DNA from: Chrysopilus asiliformis
Taxonomy: Eukaryota > Arthropoda > Insecta > Diptera > Rhagionidae
Reading direction: 5' to 3'
DNA: 64,000 nt
Assembly (NCBI GenBank): GCA_964034945.1
Contig: OZ035960.1
Location: 74,011,085 to 74,075,084 of the forward strand
In this document: positions 53,190 to 61,977 of the stretch, piece by piece
Numbering within the stretch: the first letter of the stretch is position 1
How the letters are laid out: every line of letters starts with the position of its first letter
The notes under the pieces: generated by a model
The model's database searches: none
Seen by the model: the letters and a program-made list of their open reading frames with translations, nothing else
What the model was told of the DNA's origin: nothing
Program-made: the position numbers and the translations under genes

Positions 53190-53266
53190 TTTTATAGTTT
53201 CAGCCAGAGCTTGAGGGGAAAACTATTAATACCGAAGTAAAGCTTAGGATGGTCGGAAGAACAACG
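53190..53266 (-). pseudogene. LINE 3'-tail fragment
   Basis: TTTTATAGTTTCAGCCAGAG through GCTTAGGATGGTCGGAAGAA matches the 3' end at 9398-9475 on the minus strand. Only the terminal about 75 bp is present, a severely 5'-truncated copy. Confidence 0.65.
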
Positions 53267-53340
53267 AAATTTCATCATTATGATATTTTTAGAGCTATTA
53301 AATATTTTACCCTTTGAATGTGGTAAACAAAATAAAAAAA

Positions 53341-53703
53341 TAAACATAACAAAAGCTATAATTGCCAATCTGGCAATTATTGAAAACCCGTATGGTGATA
53401 TTCGTATCAAAATTCGACCAGTTGTACCAAAATTTGAGTAAAACTTTCCAATAAGATTTTTTTTAAATTTGTTCCAATCGGATTTTGATGTATGGGAGTT
53501 TTATGTAGAATAATATCCTGAATAACTTTTGTTCTTGGACTTTTTTGATGAGATGCACAGTTTTTGCGATATTCGCAAAAATCGTTTTCGTAATGGTCCA
53601 ATTTTGCCCATTAACGAACTTAGCCTCGTATTTTACGAAAAACGAATCTGCGCAAAATTTCAAGTCTATAGCTCAATCCGTGCGCCTGTAATCCGCGCCA
53701 CAG

Positions 53704-53738
<35 letters not shown>

Positions 53739-53770
53739 GACGGACAGACAGACAGACAGACAGACGGACG

Positions 53771-53801
<31 letters not shown>

Positions 53802-53945
53802 GGACGGACATGGAAAATTCAATTTTTTTTACCATTCTAAACACACCGGTGTAATTCATTTTTGTGTGTGATGACGGGATCTTGGCGTTACAAACGGTAA
53901 GGCAAAGTTAATATACCCTTTGGTTTCACCATACGGGTATAAAAA
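53341..53945 (+). repeat. Family A copy with expanded microsatellite
   Basis: Complete forward copy with intact hairpin and ends. The GACA/GACG tract has grown to about 110 bp (53699-53811), the longest in the window. The GTATGGGGGGTACC palindrome is deleted here. Cys/Leu/Ser repeats on the minus strand are this tract translated. Confidence 0.85.
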
Positions 53946-54531
53946 TTTAAAATCACAGAACAATGCAAACAACGACAACATCTACATAAATTAAACGGCA
54001 AACCCATGTTTCAGGAGCGTAGGCTATGTTCCAGGATTCTCGGAAAATTTAAATCTTCTTATTAAACAGAATGATGGTAACATAAAAACAGATTTTAAAC
54101 CGCTTAAAACCGTTAACAAATGTTACATGAAATTAAAAGGTAAAGGCTGTGCAACGTATTAATTTATTTTTATGTACGTTTGTAACAGTGTATTATTTTT
54201 AAATTCCAACCAACAAATATTGTAAGTAAACAAATTGTTAAATTAGAGGTAATTATTGCAATCTAAAGGTGTATCATAGATTTAAGTACTTTTGAAGAAG
54301 CCTAGCGCCAGCAGGCGTAACGTAAAGATACTAATTTAAAACACAATGCTCTACATATAATTGGACTTTTAATCCAGACAGTATAACCCGAGAAGACAAC
54401 ATTACATTAGAAAGGATTAACTCAAAACTTTTGGTATATTGTAATGGTATAATCTGTAATAGCGTACATATTTATACTCTTTATGATATACCATATAGGA
54501 GTATATTAGATTATGATACCGCTTGTGACCA
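53946..54531. other. No feature recognised
   Basis: AT-rich, no open frame of interest, no inverted repeat seen. AACGTAAAGATACTAATTTA near 54320 and several palindromic TATACCATATAGGAG-like stretches have no assigned role. Confidence 0.4.
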
Positions 54532-54539
54532 GTGTTCAA

Positions 54540-55026
54540 AACGTTCCCATGTCTACTCTTTCGTTCTTCTCCCGAGGAATTGAAATCAACGGAAAATAAA
54601 TATCACTCTCTAGGGAACGAAATGCGGCATTTCAGTAAAATGCTCCAAAGAACGAGAATGAAATTATAGTTTTAACGTTTTTGATCTTAAGATATTTACA
54701 TTTGAGAACAGAACAGAACTTTAATACTGAGAGCGAAATATCGTTCTCTCACTGATGAAATACAAACTTATATATGTGCGTATGGTAACGAAAATCGATC
54801 GCTCGAGACTTTAATTCATTTTTATGCGAGATCAACAAACCGGTTTGAACAAGGAGCGAAAACTTCCGCCTGGTAGGGCGAACGAAAAATGTGAATAGAT
54901 CGTTCCGAATCCTACGAACATAACCGCCGAGCTAAAAATTTCTCTCTTTACAGAGCGGTCGCACTTGCAAATCGTTTTGCAAGTGCGAGTGGCAAATGTT
55001 CCTGTTGCTGAAAGTTTTGAACACTG
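54540..55026. mobile_element. hAT MITE (family I short form)
   Basis: Ends CAGTGTTCAAAACG and AAAGTTTTGAACACTG, with an imperfect 8 bp duplication (CTTGTGAC / CTCGTAAC, two differences). Internal GGGAACGAAATGCGGCATTT, GATGAAATACAAACTTATAT and GTTCCGAATCCTACGAACAT are reverse complements of the 14.3, 17.0 and 41-45 kb copies. 487 bp, so this shows the boundaries of the family. Confidence 0.75.
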
Positions 55027-55059
55027 CTCGTAACGCATCGAACCAATTGTCGGACGCAG

Positions 55060-55600
55060 AAACGTACTATACCAGGGTGTTTAAGATGACAACAGATTTT
55101 GATTTCTACATGTCCGTCCATCTGTCTGTCCATGAACACAATAAATTTCGAAAGGATTGAGCTAGAGACTTGAAATTTTCTATAGTTGCATTTCTCGTAA
55201 ATGTCAAGCCTAAGTCCTTGAACGGGCAAAACCGGACCATTCCTTCCCCCTCCGCCAGCCATACGAACTAAACAGTTTTCCACAATTTATAGAAAACGGT
55301 GAGTCGTATTGAAAAATTTATAGAAGTATTTTTTTAGAATAAATTTAGAATACGATTTTACATAACTTATCTATACATCAAAATCCAGTTAGACAACTCC
55401 TTCTTCCCTCCCACATACAAATTAAATCCCTCGAAAACGGTACACAGTATCGAAAACTGTATAAAGACGAAATGTGTTTAGAATATGATTTTACATAACC
55501 GTTCAAACTTCAAAATTCAATCGGGGCCATTCCTACTAAAAGTTTTCAAATCAAAAACAGGTGGCCAACTTATTGGAGCAATGATCTTCAAAATTACATC
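55060..55600 (-). repeat. Diverged relative of family A
   Basis: CATGTCCGTCCATCTGTCTG, GGATTGAGCTAGAGACTTGA, AAATGTCAAGCCTAAGTCC, CCATACGAACTAAACAG and CATACATCAAAATCCAGTTA occur in the same order as in reverse family A but with much lower identity, and the hairpin end is missing. An older subfamily. Confidence 0.55.
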
Positions 55601-55913
55601 CTAATTTCCCTTGAGGTTGTATCGTAACTATCGACTAAAAAGCAAAATTGAAAAATCTTAGAGTATATTTAGAGAAGATGAATTACCCTCGAATACGTAG
55701 CAGCGAACAAAACATGGCAAGTAAAAGGGGAAAAAACTGTAGGGTATAAGAATTTCAAATTAGATTAAAGATCATAAGAGATTTTTTAAACATTATATTT
55801 TTCGCTTCAAGTGTTATTTTTATGTACATATTTTTGAAACATCATTTAACTTTCAAAACATTGTTATGAGTAAGTTTTTTGTAGTCATCTAGAAATAAAC
55901 GAATTTATTAATA

Positions 55914-56262
55914 TTACTTATTTTCGGTGTTGATAAGTATTGTGTTTGTGAAATCTGCATTTTCTTCTATAGATGCTGCAACTTCTTTTTGTGATACATT
56001 TAAATTAGTTGTATGAGATGTATTCTGAATGGGTTGCATACCAGTATTCTCACTAGAAGTTGGCAGAAGGGAAGGTGTATGCTCTTGATGTTGAGAGTTG
56101 CTGTGATGTACATGTTGATGTTGACTGTAGTGGCCATCTCTGTGACTGTGGAAATATGGATGGTGATGTTTTCCAGAATGCGGAAACGATTTTGGAAGTG
56201 AATTTTGACGGTTGGGATCGGATATTTTGAGCCTTTCACTTAAAGCCTTTAAGGCTATTTGC
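55914..56262 (-). CDS. TMEM115-like Golgi membrane protein, last exon
   Basis: After an acceptor TTTTTTTTACAG the exon (minus strand, phase leaving one base of a split codon) encodes QIALKALSERLKISDPNRQN, closely matching the cytoplasmic segment (R.LALKALNERL) that follows the rhomboid-like membrane domain in TMEM115. A His-rich stretch (HHHPYFHSHRDGHYSQHQHV) and a Ser/Thr/Asn-rich tail ending NTENK at the TAA (55914-55916) follow. TMEM115 is a multi-pass Golgi protein implicated in retrograde Golgi-to-ER transport. The membrane-spanning exons must lie to the right; none was recognised within the window. Family call rests on about 15 residues plus position before a divergent tail, so it could be another protein with the same motif. 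Confidence 0.6.
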
Positions 56263-56495
56263 CTGTAAAAAAAATATAACAAATTTATGTATTGAGCACT
56301 CTTGTGTTAATCATTACGATTAGAGAAGGAACAACAACAAAAAAAAACAGTGGGTCCTCATGCTACCGGAGATTGCCGTATGGTTCGTATTCGAGTACTA
56401 AGAGGCTGACGGACAAGGTATTGTTGCACTAAGTCATTGATTGCAATATTTTGGACACCAGATTCGTGACCAGCGGACCCAAAAATTCCCTAATA

Positions 56496-57099
56496 CAAGG
56501 TGGCCCAAATGAGACTGAACGGTTAAAAATATCAATAACTTTTTGTTTTTAACAATTTTAGGATTTTTATTTTTGTAATTTAAAACACGTTTTTTGCAGA
56601 TATATTATGGCTACTTGTTGCAGATGTGGAGATTGTACGACAGAGTGTAAACGATGACCCATCTCCTCGTCGTCAATCTATCCCATTGGGCAGCTCAAAA
56701 ACATCTCTACAACGAATTTTGAAACTGGATCTTAAAATATTTCCGTATAAAATCCAAATGGTGCAGGAACTATTACCCCCAGATCCTCAAGCACGACTTC
56801 AATATGCCATTCAATTTACACAAATGGTCAGAGAAAATAACAACTTCTTGAGCAAACTTATGATGAGCGATAAAGCTCATTTTCACTTAAATGGCTATGT
56901 GAATAAACAAAATTGCAGATTATGGAACGAAATAAATCCCATGGCATTACACCAGCGTCAATTACACCCCTCTAGATGTACATGGCTGACATTTTTTCGA
57001 AAATGAGGAGGGTAACCAAAAACCATAACCTGATCGATAATTTTAAAACAAAAAAGTTATTGATATTTTTAATCATTCAGTCTCACTTGGGCCACCCTG
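56496..57099 (+). mobile_element. Tc1-mariner-type element 2, internally deleted
   Basis: Inverted ends CAAGGTGGCCCAAATGAGAC and its reverse complement (to CAGGGTGGCCC, ending 57099), about 50 bp with small changes, flanked by TA (56494-56495, 57100-57101). The interior frame 56626-57006 is part of a transposase: KTSLQRILKLDLKIFPYKIQ, QELLPPD and MMSDKAHFHLNGYVNKQNCR, i.e. the linker and first catalytic Asp region (DKAHF here, usually DEAHF). Then it breaks after LHPSRCTW. Second and third acidic motifs are deleted. Related to 36256-37176 but with different ends and a different part retained. Confidence 0.8.
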
Positions 57100-57111
57100 T
57101 ACTAGGTTGTA

Positions 57112-57457
57112 TTGATCGTTGAGGTGTAATATTAGTATTCCTTACCGAGTGTAGTAAATTTTGCATATCGACTTGTGCTTGCTGCACTTGAGCTACGGTT
57201 GAACTTGAGATACTGAGGCTGCAATTTTATTGAGCTTGAGACATGGAAGCTACAAGTTCTTGAAATTGAAACAAAGGGGCTGAATTTTGGGGATTACCTG
57301 TCGTATTCTGTTGTTCATGGTCGCTTCCGAGTAAATTTTGTGGAAGTTGAGACATATCAACTAAATCATTTGTCTCTAGAAGATCAATTAGATTTTCAGC
57401 ACTACCTGGTACTGGATTATTATGATGTAGATCACGTTGTATTATATTATTTTGTTC
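57112..57457 (-). pseudogene. Gln-rich coding remnant, unidentified (LINE-interrupted)
   Basis: In minus sense the frame enters from the far side of the LINE (ATG about 61764, MVEQN...), crosses the insertion site and reads IIQRDLHHNNPVPGSAENL, IDLLETNDLVDMSQLPQNLL and FQFQELVASMSQAQ, then a TAA. It continues in frame with VAQVQQAQVDMQNLLHS to a donor-like GTAAGG at about 57142. Acidic LIDL/DLVDM-type motifs recall clathrin-adaptor-type linkers, but no family is claimed. An in-frame stop and the LINE make it a likely pseudogene or a broken exon. It could belong to the gene ending at 55914, though the splice phases do not match. Confidence 0.4.
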
Positions 57458-57673
57458 AGTTCTCGGTTAACAGCCAAAGAAGGAAGTAATATTGTCGTTG
57501 CTACTGTACTAAAACTCTGACTGTGCAATTGTGCAATTGTTCGGATTGTTTCGCTCTAGTTCTATTGTTTGTCGTTTTTATTTTTTCCGATAAAATACTA
57601 AAAGTCATCCGCGAGCATTTCAGCCAGAAATCCCCGCAAACGGTCGTCCGAGGACGATGAGTCCGGACAGTGC

Positions 57674-58834
57674 TTGGTTAAAGATTTAAAAGCTAGTCAG
57701 AAAAAAATGGCAAATGCATCTAGAAACAACAAATTTGCTCCACTTAGTCAACTAGTTGACGAAGATATGGACGAAGACGCATCAATTGCAACCCAGAAAC
57801 CACCTAAAAAACCCAGCATGCCCCCAATTACCATAGTCGACATGAAATTGTCAACAATTAAGGAGTTCCTCTTAAAATTGAATATCAACCAATATTGGAT
57901 CAAAAACATGAGCATTGGAACAAAAATTTCATCGCTTTCAAACGACGACTACAAATTATTATTTGACAGCTTGGTAAATGATGGAATTAAATTCTTCACG
58001 CATGATCAATCTACTAGCGATTTAACTAAAATAGTTTTGACTGGTCTTCACAAACTAGAAATCTCAGTATTGCTAAAAGAGCTATCTAACTGTGGTATTA
58101 CAAATTGCGTAAACATTCAAAATATGTCCATTAGAATGCCACGTTATCAGGACCACGCCACTTATTTATTATCGTTTCCTAAGGGAACAAAACTTCGCGA
58201 ATTACAAGATAAATGCAAAACCATTTTTCATACCATGGTGAAATTCAACTACTATCGCAAAAAACAAAGTGGACCGGTTCGTTGTTACAACTGCCAAACA
58301 TTTGGCCACGGTGCTTTGGGATGTCATCTAAAAACTATATGCAGACTGTGCGCCAGTAATCACAAATCATCTGATTGCCCCAACAGAGAAAATAAAACAG
58401 CAAAAATGAAATGTGCAAATTGCACAGGCGACCACCCTGCCAGCGATATCAACTGCCCTGAACGAGAGAAATATCTAATTATACGAACTAGAGCCTCGAG
58501 AAACACTTCTACACGGACCAACCAATATCAGCAGCAAATTCGTCAATATCCTCCAGTTACACCACCTGCATTCAATAATACAAACTTTCCACTTCTCAAC
58601 GCTTCATCGATCACCAGACATCGTACTCTTCCGTCATCTGATGAACGACAACAATTACACACAAACACAGGTCTATTACCCCAAATCAATTCTAACAACA
58701 ATTCTAATCTTTTTTCAATTTCCGAAATGATGGAGATTACTAATGTATTAATATCAAAGCTTAAAAATTGTAAATCGAAAGATGATCAATTTAGAGTAAT
58801 TACAGAACTAGCCCTCAAATATGTCTATAATTAA
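57674..58834 (+). CDS. LINE ORF1 (gag-like nucleic-acid chaperone)
   Basis: 386 codons. The start is uncertain within the first codons: in-frame ATGs lie at 57707 (Met-Ala-Asn) and later. Middle region (LEISVLLKELSNCGITNCVN, HATYLLSFPKGTKLRELQDK, FNYYRKKQSGPVRCYNCQTF) is the PRE_C2HC-type module of Jockey elements. It is followed by three zinc knuckles (about residues 203-262): CYNCQTFGHGALGC, CRLCASNHKSSDC and CANCTGDHPASDINC. The tail is Gln/Asn/Thr-rich. It binds the element RNA and forms the RNP. It overlaps ORF2 by 14 bases; the ORF2 ATG (58821) lies inside its last codons, suggesting stop-restart translation. Confidence 0.9.
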   Translation: MVKDLKASQKKMANASRNNKFAPLSQLVDEDMDEDASIATQKPPKKPSMPPITIVDMKLSTIKEFLLKLNINQYWIKNMSIGTKISSLSNDDYKLLFDSLVNDGIKFFTHDQSTSDLTKIVLTGLHKLEISVLLKELSNCGITNCVNIQNMSIRMPRYQDHATYLLSFPKGTKLRELQDKCKTIFHTMVKFNYYRKKQSGPVRCYNCQTFGHGALGCHLKTICRLCASNHKSSDCPNRENKTAKMKCANCTGDHPASDINCPEREKYLIIRTRASRNTSTRTNQYQQQIRQYPPVTPPAFNNTNFPLLNASSITRHRTLPSSDERQQLHTNTGLLPQINSNNNSNLFSISEMMEITNVLISKLKNCKSKDDQFRVITELALKYVYN

Positions 58835-61487
58835 TAACCTCAACATAATGGTCTGGAATGCTCAAAGCATCAAAAACAAAGCCTTGGAATTATTCGACTT
58901 GATAAAAGACAAAAATATTGACCTAGCAATTATAACTGAAACCTGGTTAAATCCATCCTCCAAATGTTACTCTCCGGGTTATGCAATTTATCGCTGCGAT
59001 AGAGAAGTCCAAAGAGGTGGTGGAGTAGCAATAATTATTAAAAAATCAATTAAACACTACATGCTACCCTCACTCAAGACTAATGTTTTCGAAACCGTGT
59101 CTATAAAAGTTTGTTGTCAGTATGACGAAATCACCCTTGTAGCGGCGTATTTCCCAGGAGGAAATTATAATTTAGAAAAATTAAGAAATCTTGAAAAAGA
59201 TTTTTGCATCTTTAATAACATTCCCGGTAAATTCATAGTTGCTGGCGATTTTAACTGTAGGCACTCCTTTTGGAATTGTCAACGTAATAACCGTTGGGGC
59301 ATCAGTCTTTACAATAAACTTGCAACTAGTAATTTCAAAATAGTTTTTCCACATTCCCCCACTTATCTCCCGAAATCCTCTAGGAGTTCTCCTTCAACTC
59401 TAGATCTTATTATCACAAATTCACCACAGTTCATAACCCAGCCAGTCACTCTAAACAAACTTTCCTCTGATCACCTACCAATTAACTTCGAAATTCTATC
59501 AACACCCCAAGGCGAACTCACTTCCGAAATATTTAACTATCGCAAAGCCGACTGGGACAAATTTGGTATGAACTTTGCAAGAAAAATTTATTTTAAAAAT
59601 CTTTTACAGATACCACTTGACACTAAAGAAAAGATCAATCAAAACATAATAACATTTAATAATATTGTTCAATCTGCCGCAAACGCCTCAATTCCAAAGT
59701 TAAAATGTAAAACTAACTATCAGAGGGTTATACCGATCCGTTTAAGAAAATTAATTTCATACAGAAACAAATTGCGTAGACAATTTCAAAGATACCGTAT
59801 ACCTATTATAAAACAAAACTACACAGCTGTTAAAAAAACAATCACCACTGAGCTTCAAAACATTAAAAACAAGAACTGGTGTAAACTTCTTTCATCATTA
59901 GAAAAGGGTAGTAAACCTTTTTGGAAAATATCCAAGGCTCTGAAGTCTCGCAACAAAACCATTCCTCACTTAAACGACAAGAATCAAGTTCTAACAACTA
60001 ATGCCGAAAAAAGTAATGCTTTTGCCAAATATTTTGAGGCGCAACATAAATTAACAGAAAACCTTAGCGATCCTAGTACCCAGTCAAATATCTTAACTTC
60101 AATATCCAGTTTATCCAGTCAGAGTATAAATAGCTTCCGCGAAATAACAACCACAGAGCTAAAATTTTTTATTAAAACATTGAAAAATAGTAAAGCACCG
60201 GGTGCCGATAAAATTACAAATTTGCTCATTAAGCATATCCCAAAAATAGGATTAAAATTCCTTGTCCACATTTTTAATTCATGTCTAAAAATAAACTATT
60301 TTCCAGATACCTGGAAAATAGCAAAAATAACTTGTATTCCCAAACCTAACAAACCCAGATTTCAAGTATCCAGCTATCGCCCTATCAGCTTACTCAGCTC
60401 AGTAGGCAAACTTTTTGAAAAGGCTGTTAAAACACGATTGGAAAATTTTCTTGAATCAAAAAAAATCTACCTAGACGAGCAATTTGGTTTCAGAAAAGGA
60501 CATTCCACAAGCCATCAACTTATCAGAATCAAAAACCTTGTTAAGGAAGGATTTAAACAAAAGAAATCAATTGGTATGATAACTTTAGACATAGAGAAGG
60601 CTTTTGATTCTGTATGGCACGATGCGCTCATTCATAAAATGATTATGTTCAATTTCCCATTATACCTTACTAAAATCATTCAAAGTTTCTTAACCGATAG
60701 AGTTTCATACGTAGACATCAATGGTGCAAAATCGCAAAATTTTATCCTACCGGCTGGAGTTCCTCAGGGTTCATCACTAAGCCCCACACTATACAACATT
60801 TTCACAAGTGATTTTCCTAAGTTAGATAACTGTGAAATAGGTCTTTTCGCCGACGATACAGCAATACTGTCCTCCTCAAATTGCCCGGTAAAAATAACAA
60901 ACAACCTCGAAAAAGCCTTTACCTCCATCAACAAATACTTTCACAAATGGAAAATCAAAATAAATCCCTCAAAAACCGAGGCCTTGTTTTTCACTAAAAA
61001 ACGTAAAGCTTGTCACTTGCCACCACGACCCCTCACCCTCAATAACCAAGAAATAACATGGAATCAAAATAGTATTAAATATTTAGATGTCAAATTAGAT
61101 AAAAAACTAACGTTCAAAGACAACACGGACTACATTGTCAAAAAATGCGATATCATTATCAAATCATTATATCCTCTAATAAACCGGAAGTCAAGATTAT
61201 CCACTGACAACAAAATTTTAATTTTCAAATTAATCTTCCAACCCGTTCTTCTATATGGTGCTAATGCGTGGAATAGTTGTGCAACATCTCATCTTAAAAA
61301 ATTACAAATAAAACAAAACAAAATATTAAAAATGATGCTCGACCTCCCTTTTGACTTCTCAACGAAATTACTACACTCTAATTACAAGGTTTTGGAAATT
61401 TCTACCAAAATTGAGTCACTTAATACAAAACTTAAATCTTCGTTTGCTAGTTCCAGTAATATTCTAATTAAGTCTCTTTCAATATAA
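58821..61487 (+). CDS. LINE ORF2 (endonuclease-reverse transcriptase)
   Basis: 888 codons. The APE-type endonuclease occupies residues 1-225: NIMVWNAQSIKNK, catalytic Glu 40 in TETW, AGDFNCRHSFWN (Asp 143, Asn 145), LDLIITNS (Asp 195) and SSDHLPI (Asp 217, His 218). RT: SKAPGADKITNLLIKHIP, SSYRPISLLSSVGKLFEKAV, DEQFGFRKGHSTSHQL, ITLDIEKAFDSVWHD (motif A), PAGVPQGSSLSPTLYN and GLFADDTAIL (catalytic FADD about 676-679). C-terminus has SIKYLDVKLDKKLTFKDN, the AWNSCATSHLKKLQIKQNKIL motif and no RNase H. It nicks target DNA and primes reverse transcription from it. No stops or missing motifs. Confidence 0.94.
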   Translation: MSIINNLNIMVWNAQSIKNKALELFDLIKDKNIDLAIITETWLNPSSKCYSPGYAIYRCDREVQRGGGVAIIIKKSIKHYMLPSLKTNVFETVSIKVCCQYDEITLVAAYFPGGNYNLEKLRNLEKDFCIFNNIPGKFIVAGDFNCRHSFWNCQRNNRWGISLYNKLATSNFKIVFPHSPTYLPKSSRSSPSTLDLIITNSPQFITQPVTLNKLSSDHLPINFEILSTPQGELTSEIFNYRKADWDKFGMNFARKIYFKNLLQIPLDTKEKINQNIITFNNIVQSAANASIPKLKCKTNYQRVIPIRLRKLISYRNKLRRQFQRYRIPIIKQNYTAVKKTITTELQNIKNKNWCKLLSSLEKGSKPFWKISKALKSRNKTIPHLNDKNQVLTTNAEKSNAFAKYFEAQHKLTENLSDPSTQSNILTSISSLSSQSINSFREITTTELKFFIKTLKNSKAPGADKITNLLIKHIPKIGLKFLVHIFNSCLKINYFPDTWKIAKITCIPKPNKPRFQVSSYRPISLLSSVGKLFEKAVKTRLENFLESKKIYLDEQFGFRKGHSTSHQLIRIKNLVKEGFKQKKSIGMITLDIEKAFDSVWHDALIHKMIMFNFPLYLTKIIQSFLTDRVSYVDINGAKSQNFILPAGVPQGSSLSPTLYNIFTSDFPKLDNCEIGLFADDTAILSSSNCPVKITNNLEKAFTSINKYFHKWKIKINPSKTEALFFTKKRKACHLPPRPLTLNNQEITWNQNSIKYLDVKLDKKLTFKDNTDYIVKKCDIIIKSLYPLINRKSRLSTDNKILIFKLIFQPVLLYGANAWNSCATSHLKKLQIKQNKILKMMLDLPFDFSTKLLHSNYKVLEISTKIESLNTKLKSSFASSSNILIKSLSI

Positions 61488-61767
61488 ACATCACATTTTA
61501 CTCCTAAATTTACCATAATTGACATTTAGTTAAATCCATAGTTTGTAAGTATTTTGGTCATATAGGGTTTTTTCTCATCTTTTTCCCTTATTTAAGAAAA
61601 AAATAATGTTCCATAAATTTGTTGTTAATAGAAATTGTTCATAGCTGTAAGACATGAAGTCGATCTCTAGCCCTAAAATATATTCTCAAACCTGTATCAC
61701 GATGAATTAAATAAATAAAATAAATAAATAAAAAAAAAAAAATATTATTTTGTTCAACCATGATTAA

Positions 61768-61977
61768 ACTAGATGGGTAAATTTGGATCTAGAATTGAAC
61801 GCTTCGCAGTAGATTCTTTAATAACTTTGGGAGTAGTTCCCAATAAAGGCATATGTGAAAATTCCGCTCGATAATTGAAAGTTTTCCCTATAGATCTAGT
61901 AATCTGTCTATCTGCACTATCAATTATAGGGTTAAATGTTTTAAATTTACTATACTTTTCTCTCGTAGTGTTCTATC
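61768..61977 (-). other. Short open frame of unknown function
   Basis: 68 codons on the minus strand, opened by an acceptor-like GATAG (about 61978) and ended by TAG 61768-61770. It contains FNPIIDSADRQITRSIGKTF, NYRAEFSHMPLLGTTPKVI and ESTAKRSILDPNLPI. Composition looks like real coding sequence, and its stop lies only a few bases before the ATG of the Gln-rich frame at 57.1-57.5/61.76 kb. The two may be one damaged exon. No family recognised. Confidence 0.35.

Larger units (their letters stand above)
57458..61741 (+). mobile_element. Full-length Jockey-clade LINE
   Basis: Flanked by an exact 15 bp duplication ATATTATTTTGTTCA (57443-57457 and 61742-61756). A 216 bp 5' UTR precedes two open ORFs. 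The 3' UTR (61488-61700) ends in AAATAAATAA-type and poly-A tails. Structure (gag-like ORF1 with zinc knuckles, ORF2 with APE endonuclease plus RT, no RNase H) is that of Jockey-type elements. Both ORFs are uninterrupted, so this is a candidate active copy. Confidence 0.9.

Noticed and set aside
53620..53859. Cys/Leu/Ser repeat protein
   Set aside because: Minus-strand reading of the GACA/GACG microsatellite; frame exists only because the unit length suits it.
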